Shown here piece by piece: positions 36,780 to 48,860 of a DNA stretch of 64,000 bases. How positions within the stretch are numbered: position 1 is the first letter of the stretch; each line of letters begins with the position of its first letter. The notes beneath the pieces are model-generated. The model was given only the letters and a program-made list of their open reading frames with translations. It had not been told where the DNA came from and did not search any database. This DNA is from Platycnemis pennipes (Eukaryota > Arthropoda > Insecta > Odonata > Platycnemididae), in the NCBI GenBank assembly GCA_933228895.1, contig OW121856.1, positions 103,453,027-103,517,026 on the forward strand, given 5' to 3'. The position numbers and the translations under genes are program-made.

Positions 36780-37980
36780 CACTACAGACCTAAATCCCGT
36801 AAATCAAAATAATTTTAATACCTTTATTATGTACTGTGCCAACAGTAAATTGCTTGTTCCTGGAAATTAATAAAATGCTCTTTCCGGTGACGAATTCAAT
36901 TTGTTTTTCCATTAGTTGCATGGAGTTTCATATTTATTGTCTCTGCATATTCAAAATGCAAAGTAATAGCGTTCAATGGCGGCATTAAATTGCGAATGAC
37001 TTATTTTCGTTTCTCGTATATGAAAATGTGGTCTAAGATATAAATATATAATTGTGATTAAAAAAGTAACCACAATTTATATTTTTAGGCCTTATAAAAC
37101 AGATTATTTTTGCATAAAAATATAAGGTGATGAATTTTTGCCAGTTTGAATGGTATTGTCAAATTTTGTCTCAGAAACGGCCGTAGGAATTTTTCACCAT
37201 GATAAAATTTATACGTTGTAAATTCATACACGTCCTCACACCATTTCAGTCTTTTATGGCTGTGATAACCGGGCTGTAATGGCTGTAATATGTTCAGAAT
37301 TATTAAATAAAATGAATAAACCATAAGCAAAGGGTAGGTTCTCTTAATCTATGTGGTCACTTTTCGTCACATTCCTCTATGTGTAAAATTGAATCTACCA
37401 AAATCGATCAAGAAATTGTGACCTGCATATCATATTATGCAGTACTTTGGAGATAAACTCACATTGCAATCTCGTAACGGGGTAATCGTATTGCCAGAGG
37501 AGTAAATTTCTTTTTGTTATCAATTCTACTTTCATTGCTACTTTGCTTTCCATCACATAGTTGCTCCTCATCTTCCTTCACAATACTACTCTCTCTTCTC
37601 ACTCGCTTTTTGCCTCTCACCCCCATTGCTGATTAAGCTTCCAGGATTGCCAACCAGTCCGAGGAGGTGAGCTTTGCGTTAAACCATAGATAGCTGTCAC
37701 TTTGATCAACCATCAATTTGATGGTTCCTTTGCAGGGTTCGAGAGATTTTGTGCCTGAATCTTTCACTTCAAGTCATCTCATTCCTTTAATGCTGTATTT
37801 TTTAATATGAATACAGTAACATCTCCATTTTTATTTCGTGCCAGTACAGAGAGATCAATCATTTTTTATGGCATTCATATGTTGTCAAATATTTAGATGT
37901 AAATTATTGATTCGAGTTGGATTCGAGTTTAGGCTCTCTAACGGCTGTAGAATTATCGCACAGTCTAACCTACACTGAAA
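36780..37980. other. No gene recognised
   Basis: AT-rich DNA. An 81-codon minus frame at 37085 has no recognisable feature. Confidence 0.45.
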
Positions 37981-37981
37981 A

Positions 37982-38256
37982 AAGATTTTCTTAAATCAAG
38001 AGGCGCCCTCTTGATTTAAGAGTAGATCCCACTTAAATAGGTGCCCAGTATATTTTCTTAATTTAAGAGGGGATCCCACTAGTGTGGTAGCCACAAGAAA
38101 AATATTCTTAAATTAAGAATATTCTCTTAACATCGAATGGCGTCCTGTATTCTTAAATTAAGAATACCCTCTTGGGAGATAAGTATCTCACATAGAAAAG
38201 CAAGCTTGCAGCAAGTTTCATGCAAGCTTCACGCAAGTCCTGTGCAAGCTTCAATC
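37982..38256. repeat. Palindrome cluster with a GCAAGCTTCA-type minisatellite
   Basis: Three palindromes follow each other: arms of 14 bases at 37990-38003/38007-38020 (CTTAAATCAAGAGG), an 11-base-arm one at 38101-38123 (AATATTCTTAA), and one at 38147-38167 (GTATTCTTAA). CTTAATTTAAGAGGGGATCC between them is a related variant. At 38201-38256, five units beginning GCAAG recur about every 11-12 bases. The sequence upstream, ACTGAAAAAAG, resembles common transposon ends. A MITE cluster is likely, but no pair of ends is defined. Confidence 0.65.
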
Positions 38257-39830
38257 CTGCAAAAATAGAGGGTAGGACGAGGGTAGGAAATCATTCATGA
38301 ACCACACACAAACATTACCTATGGAATGCAATTGTACAAAAGAGCTGTACCCATGTACCTAGCGAAAGAAATTAGTTTTCACAAAAAAAATCACTACTTA
38401 CTTGCATGAGTACACCTATAGTATCAAAATTTAAAAATAAAATGATTATAACAGATATACCAGCATATTTAATGCGCAAGTTATAATTCTTAAACATTTA
38501 AGGCGCAAGTGTATGCTTGTCGTATCAACTTTTCCTAATCGTCCTGAACTACTTTTAACGACGGCTACCTAGCGCTTCTTCGTTAACGACCGATTGATGG
38601 GAGGTCGTATATATACAGCTGCTGGCTTGCATAAATTCGTTAGCGAGAATTAACTTTACAACATATGTACACGGGTATTTGTGGCTAAAAGTAAGCATGA
38701 CCGTTATGAATATTCATAACTGATATTCTTTCAACTCCAGGAGAGATGAATAAGAGTTTCCTTAGTAATGTACGCCAATCGCCATATTCATTGGACGGGC
38801 CGCGGGATCCTTGGCGATACAAGTAGGAACCCTGACGTCAATACCACTGTGTTCTGTACTCAATCAATCTGCATTCACGAACTTTACAACCATATCATTG
38901 TATTGTGAGTGCATTGCGCAAGTAGTATTTTTTTACAGCCTTTTCGATTTGAATTTTTAGATACCATTTTGGTCACGGAATCATAATATTCCACATCCCT
39001 TTCTTTGAAAAAAAAAATGTTTCCTGATTTAATGTTTCGGGATGGGGGGCTCAACTAATCATTCAGTGCTATCATTAGCGGGCTTGGAGTGGCGTCTCGC
39101 GTCCGTTTCATTCATTCTTAGCGTCCGAGCGCTTATCTGATCTGCTTCTCTATTCCCATTTCATCCCCTCTCTGACCTGAGCACACAGATCTCCTCCTGC
39201 CGGGTGAGCACCCACCTTCGGCCGATTTTGCCCTCGGCCATCCCCTCTCCTGACTCTTCCCGCAGACAGGAAGTGGGCTTAATGAACAGCCACGGGTCAT
39301 GATCAATGGGTCTTCTCTTTTGCGAATCTCTCCTCATTTTCTCGTTCACCTAACGAGCTACTGCTAGAGTGCAGACTTATTCTGCTTCTCCTCTTAATGC
39401 GTTATCGATCGCATGCTCGTATGCGCAGGGAATATATGTATACTTAATGATTCCGAAAGTTGAACGAACAAAACCTGAAGTGAAAACTTTAAAATTCAAC
39501 ATAAGAGCATATTTAAGGACCACACGGAAGTTTCCCGCCGATAGATGGGAGAATTTACCACCGGTGAATGTGCTTTATTCAAATTCTGGACCTAAATCAG
39601 GTACGAGGGGATAAGCTCCGGTGACATTTATGTATTGTAACGCAGTCAAGAGTCGCGGCAAGTACCTACTCATGTTGCAAGCACACAGCCTATTAGTCTG
39701 AAGATCGCTGTCTAGGTTTTTTCAAGGCGAGTTCTCTCCGTCGTAGGGAAGGATTGTTTGACAGTTTTTCTTGCTGATAAATAACTCCAAAATAAACTTT
39801 GTAACTCCACATTGAAAAAATACTTTGATG
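38257..39830. other. No gene recognised
   Basis: Includes TGACGTCA at 38833-38840. The moderately GC-rich patch 39060-39330 gives short minus frames without a domain. Confidence 0.45.
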
Positions 39831-39866
39831 AATCCTTTGTTTCACTGCGGCTCAGCATCATCTGGT
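39796..39866 (-). mobile_element. Penelope-like terminal motif
   Basis: On the minus strand: CCAGATGATG, stem CTG/CAG with loop AGCCG, TGAAAC, then a tail TTTTTTCAATGTGGAGTTAC followed by AAAG. Both core order and tail parallel the sites at 20092 and 48927. The first base of the CTGATGA core is altered to CAGATGA, so ribozyme activity is doubtful. Confidence 0.45.
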
Positions 39867-40160
39867 ATTAAGTTTTATTTTGATATTATTCAGCATAAAA
39901 CAAATTCACAGAGCTATGTTGGAAACGATTGAGTCAATTGTATATTTTTTACAAATTCTGAGCATAATATAAATGAATAAACTTCATTTTTCCACAATTT
40001 TGTTTGCTTCCACTAGATCAAGTTTTATTCATTTATATTTTAATAAATCGCTTCCTTCATGTCACGGCCGATAACAACGATCTACAAATTCTGAAGTTTC
40101 ATGCGTGATTGAGTGGGAACGGAACATAACTGCGCTTGAATAATAAGTAACTTCCAGCGT

Positions 40161-40197
40161 TTGCGACCAGTTTTAACTTTTTACAGCATCTTCAGGC
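40161..40197 (-). mobile_element. Penelope-like terminal motif, diverged
   Basis: The minus strand reads CCTGAAGATGCTG, then TAAAAAGTTAAAACTGG. The order CTGAAGATG...AAAAC resembles PLE termini, but the GAAAC core is not conserved. It lies 300 bases from another such motif. Confidence 0.35.
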
Positions 40198-40228
40198 CCG
40201 AAATTCTCAAAATAATATTTTTACTTTT

Positions 40229-40345
40229 GTTTTCTTCTGATATAAACGTCTGTTTTTGTAGTTACATGGAACCTATACTGTGCAGTGACGTCAGAATACA
40301 TTTCAGGTCACGTGACTTTCGCTAATTTTCGGGAATATTTTTTTC
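40229..40345 (+). repeat. Dispersed repeat K, copy 2
   Basis: Matches 16790-16910, including TGACGTCA (40286-40293) and GTCACGTG. The element type is unknown. Confidence 0.65.
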
Positions 40346-40614
40346 CACTACACATTTTCACTAGATACACACACGCTTCCAAACTAAAGTTTGCGGTGTT
40401 TATTTACGTCGCTAAGGCGCTTACAATAACTTATCGGGAAAAATATGACAGTAGCCAGCGTTGTCACATAATCAACAACGGAAGACCGCGGTTTTCATAG
40501 ATCGCGACAAAACATTCTTTATGCAAGCGGAAGAAAGATCACGTCCAGGCCGCGGCTTATGAAGACGCCGTCTAAACCAGAGAATGTTCATTGTTGTACC
40601 GGTATCTCTTTGAA

Positions 40615-40885
40615 AACTGGGCGGTAACACTTGGAGTATACTACTCTGATGGTGGAACTGTTCAAGTTCAGTACTCTGTCCGTTCGATGGGACGTTAAGC
40701 CATGAAGCCTTTATTTCATTTCGTTAAGAGCAGTCTAATACTGACGCTGGGTTTCTCTCCACCCTTCCTCCACACCCTAAATTCCTGCCCTTTCTATCCT
40801 AATTGGCGAAAATTCCATTTACTGCTGGTCGCATCCCCGTATGGACTGATAGGCACTACTATAAAATAGTAGATCTCTTCCAAAC
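40615..40885 (+). mobile_element. SINE 3' part (family of 32045), head lost or unrecognisable
   Basis: Shared landmarks are TCTGTCCGTTCGATGGGACG, GTTAAG, GGGTTTCTCTCCACCCTTCC and GGCGAAAATTCC. It lacks the 175-base middle block of the copy at 32045. I see no A- or B-box upstream. Confidence 0.75.
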
Positions 40886-40957
40886 TCACCCAAAGCCTGC
40901 CTTTATTGGTAGAACAGTGCTTATGACAATTTTACGATTCCATTGCTACTTTAGCAC

Positions 40958-42501
40958 ATAGTGGGGAATGTTACCAAAAAATTAATTGATTAGAGTTAAA
41001 GTTAATCTCCATAAAAATTAACTAGTTAAAGTTAACAGTTATTTTTCTGAAAATGTAACCGATTTAAGTTAAAGTTAAAAAGTAACTTTTACATTTAAAG
41101 TAACTTTTTAGTTACTTCGGCAATTTGGATGCAGTGGCAATAGAGGCTTTGAAGGTTTTTTGCAATATCAAACAAAGCAAACACTGAAAACTGACATTGT
41201 AATTTTTTCTATCGGCATCACTTTGTTTAAAATATTTTAAATACCACTCACTGCAAAGCCATTTCAAAAGTAAGAACTGATGTAATATTTAATTAACTAA
41301 TTGGAAAGAACTAAAGGACTGCGAAAATTATCCACTCTTAGTTGGAGGTGAAGGTCTTTGTAGAAAGTAACTTCTTAGGGATTGACCTCAAACGCAACAG
41401 TCACAGTCACAACTCAACATTTTTATGAGTGTTTTCAAGTCTGTTTCCGCTCTCATAGGCGCTTCAGACCGGGAGGAAAAGTATAAGGATGGGAACGGAA
41501 GGAAAGTATCCGGTATCCATTCAAGTCAACATTTCTACGAATGCTCTTTATTTTTATACTCTTCCTCTCCCTTCAATGGCAAATATTTGCCACAAACCCC
41601 CCTCCTAGGTCAGGTTACGTTGTCCTCACACGTGAAACTTTCAATTCAAACATATTTTTTAACATTTGGTTAAGTCTATTCCGTTTATTTCCTTCTCTAC
41701 TCACATTTATGACTGCTGGCTTGAAAAATGTCGTCGGAAGGTCACTATTAAATACGCAAGAGGGTTGAAATGTATGCGATGTGATGTTTCCTTTCACAAC
41801 TGAACAGTTGCAGGTGTAACTGCTTAGGTATATTGAGTTGCAGTAGATGCTAGGGGTGTGTCTGTACACCCTTTCTCCCGTTCAACTCTGATGTATTGTC
41901 GACTCGAGGTTGACGAGTAAGGGTATACGTTGACTGACGCATTGTAACAGATGCGTTACTTTGAATGAACCCCTCGTTATCCATCATAGGTTTTTTGGTG
42001 ATCCCCGTTCCCGTGTTCAGCTATGTAGTATTGCTGACGCGATTTCTACGAGTAAGGCATCTGCGCATGTTATTGGCGCACAAATTGCATGAAAATATTT
42101 GATCGTGTACGACCATGCACCGACTTCTTGTACAATTTCTTGGTCAAATCTCGCCGTTAAATTTATGGTACAAGCTCTTGTACAAGAAATTGTACCCTGT
42201 ACAACGGCCTTTACACAACTACCCTGTACAATGCTATACTTGTGGCTATACTGCATTCCGAGATACCGTTTTATTTCCCTCTTTGTGTGTTGGGCAAGCT
42301 TTGCGCCCAAATTCGAACAGGGTGATATTTGCCAAAAATTAACGCAAAAAAATGACAAGTTGGTTATGCATCAGTTAATGTATAATTTAAACGATTAAAA
42401 GTTAGCTCTTCTAAAAAGTAACGGTCAAGTTAAATAGCTATTCATAGCTTTAACGATCCATTGAAATCGTTGATTTTTTTAATCACTTACCCCAACTAGG
42501 C
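40958..42501. mobile_element. hAT-like non-autonomous transposon carrying a nested transposon piece
   Basis: The left end, AGTGGGGAATGTTACC followed by TTAAAGTTAA-type repeats and AAAGTAACTTTTTAGTTAC, resembles hAT elements. The right end, complemented, reads AGTTGGGGTAAGTGATT. Flanks TTTAGCAC (40950-40957) and TCTAGCAG (42502-42509) match at 6 of 8 positions, consistent with a worn 8-base target duplication. The interior holds no transposase. At 42059-42207 it contains the right 149 bases of the transposon found at 20268. The several frames of 75-113 codons inside are not genes. Confidence 0.55.
42059..42207 (+). mobile_element. Right-end fragment of the 20268-21035 transposon
   Basis: From ATCTGCGCATGTTATTGGCG to CAACGG it matches 20887-21035 at about 93 percent by eye, with no length change. 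The left end is absent. It lies inside the hAT-like element, so it is probably a later or shared insertion. Confidence 0.85.
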
Positions 42502-42958
42502 TCTAGCAGAGTAGTCAAGCTTTCTGCGGGTGAAATACACAATGGCAGACCATTATATCGTGAAACAAATTCTTCACTAAATATCATAGGCTGAATGATG
42601 ACTTGAAACTATTATTGTTTGCTCAAATTTTCCATCATTTTACGACTTTTTCTGGCGTAACACATGCATAAATAGTAAGCTATTCTTTTACTCTAGCATC
42701 CATATGCTTTTAAAATTGATAATACAACCATATCTGTCAGCTGTTCTGAATAAAATTTTTGTTTCATATGGTTTGACTTTTGTGGGTAAAACTTACTGGA
42801 AAATAGCTCTGGTGAATTATAAATCAATGTAGCATTAGTTATAAGTAGATAACTTTAATCATGCGTGAAGGAAGTTCATCCACGTGCAGCCGTAAGGTCA
42901 ATTTACACGCACGGGGTAACATAATTTATATTCTAATGCAGGAGATTGAGACAGTATT

Positions 42959-43000
42959 CCTGTCCAGTCCTGGAATTGGAAATTCCAATTCCAGGACAGG
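42959..43000. repeat. Near-perfect 42-bp hairpin
   Basis: CCTGTCC-agtcc-TGGAATTGG pairs with CCAATTCCAGGACAGG; 16 pairs form once five bases are bulged out. There is no known terminator role in this context. Confidence 0.8.
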
Positions 43001-44640
43001 TATCTATCTATCAGCATTTGATTGTAACTGCCTAAACTTTCACCTCCACGTATTAGTGAACAAATATTATTGGGAGCGTTTCAATTGGTTAACCTTTGAA
43101 TAATGATGCATTACGGCGGTTCCCCAACTTTATTTTAGGAGATATATTGGTGACCCGACTTAATCCTATAATTAATTATTATCTTTCCCGGAAGTTATTT
43201 CGTGGATTGAACTAAACAAATGTTATCTTTTCATGGCTAAAATCAGAACCGAAGTAAATGTAGCCACATGCCTCGTTGAAGTTATAACTCATCTCTTGAT
43301 GTCAACTGTAAATGAAAACATAAAATTTAAATGCATCCTCATACAGCTTTGTATACACCTAAATATGAAGCGATGCAAATTAATCATTAATATGCGGTTG
43401 ATAACGTTTTCATGATTTTGGAGTAGTGATGTGTGAATTCTGTTTACATTTTGAGGTGAGGTGATTTATTTGTCAAAAACACCGGTCGACGAGGTCCTAT
43501 AATAAAACCATATCATGTGCTGTAGCATTTTAGCGATTATCACCATATGGTGCTCAGTGAGTTATAGTCGTCGGTATTTTCTTTCTGGTAGTATGCACAT
43601 TGGTGTGGACGTACAGTGACTCTTGTTTTACGGTCATGTTTCAAACAAATGATTTCTGTTTTCAAGGGTGAAAGTTTATCAGACTATCAGACCTAGCTAA
43701 ATCCCTTACATTACTGTTCTGGCATAGGAAGTATTCTTTTCTAATCGAAAGTTTCTAGTGACTAGAGATAATACCGGAAGGCCATAAAAGCCACATACAA
43801 TGTTTATTGTAAGCATTGAATGTATAGTGATCGTTCACCTCCTGCCACACACCCTGATGGTGAGTTTCCAGGGTATCATGTAGATATAGATGAATACAAA
43901 AAAATTGAATATTTAATGGGAGTACAGAATGAAATCTACAGTAACGCCCCGTCACTTATTGTGCAGTATCTTTTGATCTTACAGGACGTTTTCCTCGTTT
44001 ATTTGAGTAGCTTGGTTTGAAAATCCTGGAGATTAGAAGGAAGTTTAAAAGAATTTACTTTCTAAAACATTTCAAATGCTACACGTTCTTAGCTGCCAAT
44101 ATAGTCGGATATCCACCCTTCAATTCTTCACCAGGACGGAGTACAGCACCATAGGAAGATCTATGATAAGACCGAGAGATATAACTAGGATTTGTGTTAC
44201 TCGTGCATAATGCACAACAGTTGATCAAGTTGTTAAATCTCTTTCAAATACATTACAAATCACACCAATGAAGGTAAAGAATAACTGTTAGGTTTATATA
44301 AAACCCAGGCATGGAATTATCATCGAATGAGTGTGAATTAAACGATTGCTAAAACATGTCATTGTTCCAATATTCCCCATTTTAAATTCATGGAAGCAAT
44401 CCTTTTCAGGAAAAAATACCCATTATTTTTTCTCTCATAATTACATTTAGGCCTTGTGATCCAGAGATTTTGATTAGTGAAAGTCTAGCTTTTTGATGCA
44501 TCATGATGCATTTTTCCATTCATGCAATTCATGCTGTGTTGTAATTACCATGGTATTGGTGCATGGAACCAGATCATTCCGCTTGGTGACCTTCAGAATT
44601 CTTTCTGCAGTCGGAAACAGTAAAATTCAGGTGGGATTTT
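43001..44640. other. No gene recognised
   Basis: AT-rich DNA without visible repeats or domains. Confidence 0.45.
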
Positions 44641-44711
44641 CCGAACTTGGTCAAGTCGCCTAATCTCTTGCGGAGGTCTTTGCTTCGCCCGCCATGTTTT
44701 CTTCGACCGCG

Positions 44712-44842
44712 GGCTAAGTCCGAAGGGTCCCTCGATACGGGTTAATCCCCGTGTTTGGCGAGGGGGAGCTTAGCCGAATTAATCGCATCATTGATTGGAT
44801 ACCGGAATTTATTCCTTACCGGCTGGGGTCTTAGGAAGACCC
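44712..44842. other. GC-rich island with nested stems, possible structured RNA
   Basis: Three nested stems share one axis: GGCTAAG (44712-44718) with CTTAGCC (44769-44775), CCCTCG (44729-44734) with CGAGGG (44759-44764), and ACGGG (44737-44741) with CCCGT (44748-44752) around TTAATC. A separate perfect hairpin follows, GGGTCTT-AGG-AAGACCC (44826-44842). The flanks are AT-rich. I recognise no RNA family. It could be a structured RNA, a transposon end or chance. Confidence 0.35.
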
Positions 44843-44849
44843 ACGCTGT

Positions 44850-47400
44850 TTCTTACCAGCGAGCTTTCCTCTTTTATCAGCTTCTCCAATAATCACCACC
44901 TAATTGGGCCAACGACTAGGGTATGGAGAGCATTAAAATTATTATTTGTAGGGGAAGGAAATGCTTATTATTGCAAAAAGCTAGCTTTATAAATTATTTT
45001 GAGTATGTTAATTATTTATCTGACCACTTTATTTTTACTGTACTTGCTGTTACAAACCATCATTTACTTTTCACTCCCAAAGTTTCATAATATATTACTC
45101 ATTTAGGTGCACAAGTGGCAACAGTAAAATATTATTCTGCATTGAAGTCTTTTGGAGGTAAGTTTGATGCTTATAAAAAATATGGCTAACCTGATAAAAT
45201 TCTCTGCCAAAATAATATATTTAATTAAAATAATAATGCCTATAACATCCAGAACGTTTTGTACATTTGGAAAATACGACTAAAGTCATTTAGAAATTGG
45301 CAATTAAATAGGCGTGGTACAGAATTTTTCTGGTGAATAGAGGAAAGTATTGCAAAACCCAACGTTGGCTTTAGCAATTGGCTTTAGGAAAGACACCGAG
45401 GTTCACACGATTGAGCGTCCGGTGCGACAGACCGAATACTGATCTTGACTTTGGTCTCCATACAGCACCCAAGGGGAACCGGTACATAGACGAAAAATCA
45501 ATGGCATCGCCCGAATTTGAATTTGAGAAAATTGAATCATGACCTTCGAAATAGAAGACCGGCATTCCAGCCGCCACAGAAAGTATATCTTCCGTTCAGA
45601 AAAATTTTAATTAGAGGATTTAGGCTTTATTCTGGTTGATATTATTTGCCCTTTGTGAAATATTAACAGTGCTTCTAGATCTCGTAGCTGCATTGATTAA
45701 CTTCTACCGTCACTCCTAGGAACTACCTCCGAAGATATAGAGATGAGGAATTATTTTATTATTCATTTATTTTCTTATCTGTTACCACGATTTTGGTTTG
45801 TCCACACCCTTTCCCCGAAAGATCCGTCTCCATCATATGTGCGAACCACTCGTAAATATCTCTTGGCATAATAGAAGCACTGCGTTAGATTCTGAAGTCT
45901 TTTAAATCAAAGTCCCCGAGCAGAGCGTTGAATTCGTTTCAGCTGAAAGTTTGTTTTGTTCCCCTGCTCGTAATTCAGCTCGATGTTAGGATGCCTACCC
46001 GAAACACTTCATTGACTCGAGAGAGGACAGCGCTGAGCTATCCTTGCTCCTCCATAGTTGATTAATCACTACAGCGCGCTTTTTGTCCTCTCCCGCGAAA
46101 TAACTGCGAAAGCGCTTTGGCCGAAATATTACCGAGAAAGGCGGAACAGGGTCGAAGCTTATCGCGTTGCTTTGCATATTCAAATCCCCGCCGGTCTCCT
46201 CCTTCCCGTAGCTGCGTTGAGACCTCGGGCTTGACTGCCTACCGCTCATTTAGGAGTTCTCACAACTCTAACACCGGTCAACGACCCTTGAGGAGGAAAA
46301 TCCTACAGACGTAGGATTGGTGCAAATTTTTTGTGCTTTTAACTCAAACGAAAAAGCCAAAATACTGTAGAATAAGCCTTAAATGTATTAAACATTATAG
46401 TTTGGGAAAGCATCAATAATGTGCTGCTACTCTAAAGCTAAACTAAAATATTTTAAATGAACAATCATAAAATGGAATTGAAAAGATCTTCTATCTATTT
46501 CTCGCTCAGTTTATTTTGGCTTCAATTTTATTACCATTAAAATGGACAATTACATTTTTTCTTAAAAGTAAGTTATATTTTTACGTTTAAATTTCATAAG
46601 CTCGCACTCTACGTATTTACATTTAGGATTAAAGGATCCGTAGCTAAGGTTTCGAAGATCAAAGCTCTTGAGTACTGTTTTCGTCGTAGAAGTGATGATC
46701 AAAGATCATGCGCCGTGAAATAGATAAAACTTATTATTATGTCATGTTTAGGCCAAGATAGGAAGATACGTCCACTTGCAATTTAAATATTTACTTTGAG
46801 ATTAGCTCATTATAATGAGTGTTTATTTGATAAATCACTTGTAAATTAATCCTATTTGAGTGATAAATTTGCTGAATTTGCTAATTCTTTTACCCTCTAC
46901 TTGAATGAAATATCCTTTAAACAGTGTAAAACGTAGCGGAAAGTTTAAGTGAAAAGTGAATGGAAGCAAATGTCTCGTAGCAACTATAAAATTAGGGAGT
47001 TTGCACCTTTGCATACGTTGGAACTCAAAAAAAGGTTTAAAACTGCCATGGTGTTACTTCTGAGCTCTCGACTGCGTTGCTTGACTTGATATTATGTGGG
47101 TAAAATACTGATTCCACTCTAAATCCGGTGGATTGGCGATTCGCAAGATTGAGAATGTCAAACTGACGGGTCAACACGATTAGGATCTACCGCACGTCAA
47201 GTGGGACCATAACACTATTTGAGAGAAACGTTAATAATTTAGAAAGTACATACTTACTCTCGCCTCTTAGTTCATTATTACATTCTCCTCTATCACATTC
47301 GTGGCTGGTGGAGAGTGTAATAGAATATTTTGGCGATACAAGGGGTAAGATACTACTTGAAGATAGATATTGGGGCTAGGCAACAAAAAACAAACAAGTT
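44850..47400. other. No gene recognised; GC-rich patch at 45990-46310
   Basis: The patch has an interrupted inverted repeat: GAGAGGACA/TGTCCTCTC (46021-46029, 46084-46092) and GCGCTG/CAGCGC. Short frames on both strands show no domain. Elsewhere nothing is visible. Confidence 0.4.
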
Positions 47401-47404
47401 CAGA

Positions 47405-48030
47405 TGTAATGGGTGTAGAATACCTTGCCAAGAATGTAAAAAATTTACATTAGGCAAACTGCACAATACTTAACAAAAAGAATTAATGGCCATAGGTCAT
47501 CAATTAAAACAAATACCGGAACCTGTGCCTTGACAAACATGCTTTAGAAAACAATCATTCCTTAAAATTTGAAGACGCAAAATTCATTGATTTTGAATGT
47601 AACCTTCAAAAGAGGCTTTTTAAGAAGATGATTCATATAGTAAAAAATCCTACTGCATGTAATAATAGAACAGATATACAAAATTTAAGTAAATTTTATG
47701 TAATAATTTTAAATTTTGGATGTTTTGGTCATTATATAAAAAAGATTGTTGATGAATTAATGTATCAAAGAAGTTTAGCTTTGTTGTTGTTGTTTTAAAA
47801 AAATTGTCACCAAATGAATGTAACAAGATATTAATATTCTTCTGTAAACTTTTTTTCTCTTTCTGTTCTATTCTAAGTCTGTTAAATAGGAAATTGAAAT
47901 TTAAAAACTTACATTGTGTACAAAGTAGGCCTGAAGAAGCCGAAATAAAGAGGGGAAACGTTGGCGCAAATTGGTTTTGATAAAAAACGACCAAGCAACT
48001 CCATATAAACCATTTCTATTACTACGAAAT
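47405..48030 (+). mobile_element. Penelope-like retroelement, GIY-YIG C-terminus and 3' end
   Basis: In broken + frames the sequence reads CRIPCQECKKFTLGK, a frameshift, TAQYLTKRINGHRSSIKTNT, then after a stop LKFEDAKFIDFECNLQKRLF and KKMIHIVKNPTACNN. This is the C.K.YIGQT...L..RI..HR pattern of the GIY-YIG endonuclease that ends Penelope-like polymerases, followed by the usual zone ending near NLSKFY. The 3' region has CCTGAAGAAGC and GGGGAAACGTTGG (47930-47964), the PLE terminal motif. The reverse transcriptase part is missing. Frameshifts and stops make it inactive. The 114-codon minus frame here is a shadow. Confidence 0.8.
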
Positions 48031-48099
48031 TAGTGATGGGCATCTGCACAAGTTGGAATTTCATTGAGTATTTCAAATGTATTGCGGCATTGGCAAGTG

Positions 48100-48535
48100 T
48101 CGCTCTCCTCTTGTGTTCTCCGTCTCCTCTTTTCTCTCCTTCTTCTGCCTCTTCATTCCCTCTGCCCGACGTGGAAAAGGCCGTAAACTCCACCCCCTCC
48201 TTCCCTGCCTTGGTCCCGCGTCTCTCCCTCCCCCCTCCATCCCCTTCGCCTCCCTCTCTCCGTCTGCGCCACCCCCGCAATTAGATTATCCCCACCAATA
48301 CTATCGCTCTATCCTCCGCCTCGTCAAAGTCCTCAACTTCCGAAGGAGGCCGACGCCTAACTCCGCATCCTGACGTTTCTGGAGCCCCATTCCAACGCTA
48401 TCCTTCCCCCCGGTAGATGGAGCTTGGCTCGCTCTTCATCCCCTTTACGACCCTTTCTTTCGTTCCCTCCCCGCCCGGCTTATCTCACCCTCTCCTGCTC
48501 CCCTTCCTACCACTAGCCTCCAGCCGACCTTTCTC
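48100..48535. repeat. Pyrimidine-rich, GC-rich island
   Basis: The + strand is CT-rich, with frames of 83-98 codons and a 123-codon minus frame caused by composition. No domain is recognised. Confidence 0.6.
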
Positions 48536-48860
48536 CATGGTCTAACCCAGGCCAATCTATTCATTAAGCGACTGTATCTCGTGATACCATTTCTGCTGGG
48601 GACCTTGTAAGTTGATCAGACCTTAAGTATTGAAGAGCCTTCCGTTTTTTCTTAATATAATTTTTGAGTTGATTTGATATTCATTGCTCGAATGCGTGGA
48701 TTAGGAATTTTTGACACCATTAGACCTAGAATTACATCGCAACTTTCTCCTGCAGCTATAATGGTCTCTTCCTAGACATGGGCATACAAGGGTATTATGC
48801 ATATTCACCATTTCAAATACTGGTCACTGTTTCAGGCATCACGTTGTGGGAATGAGACAT

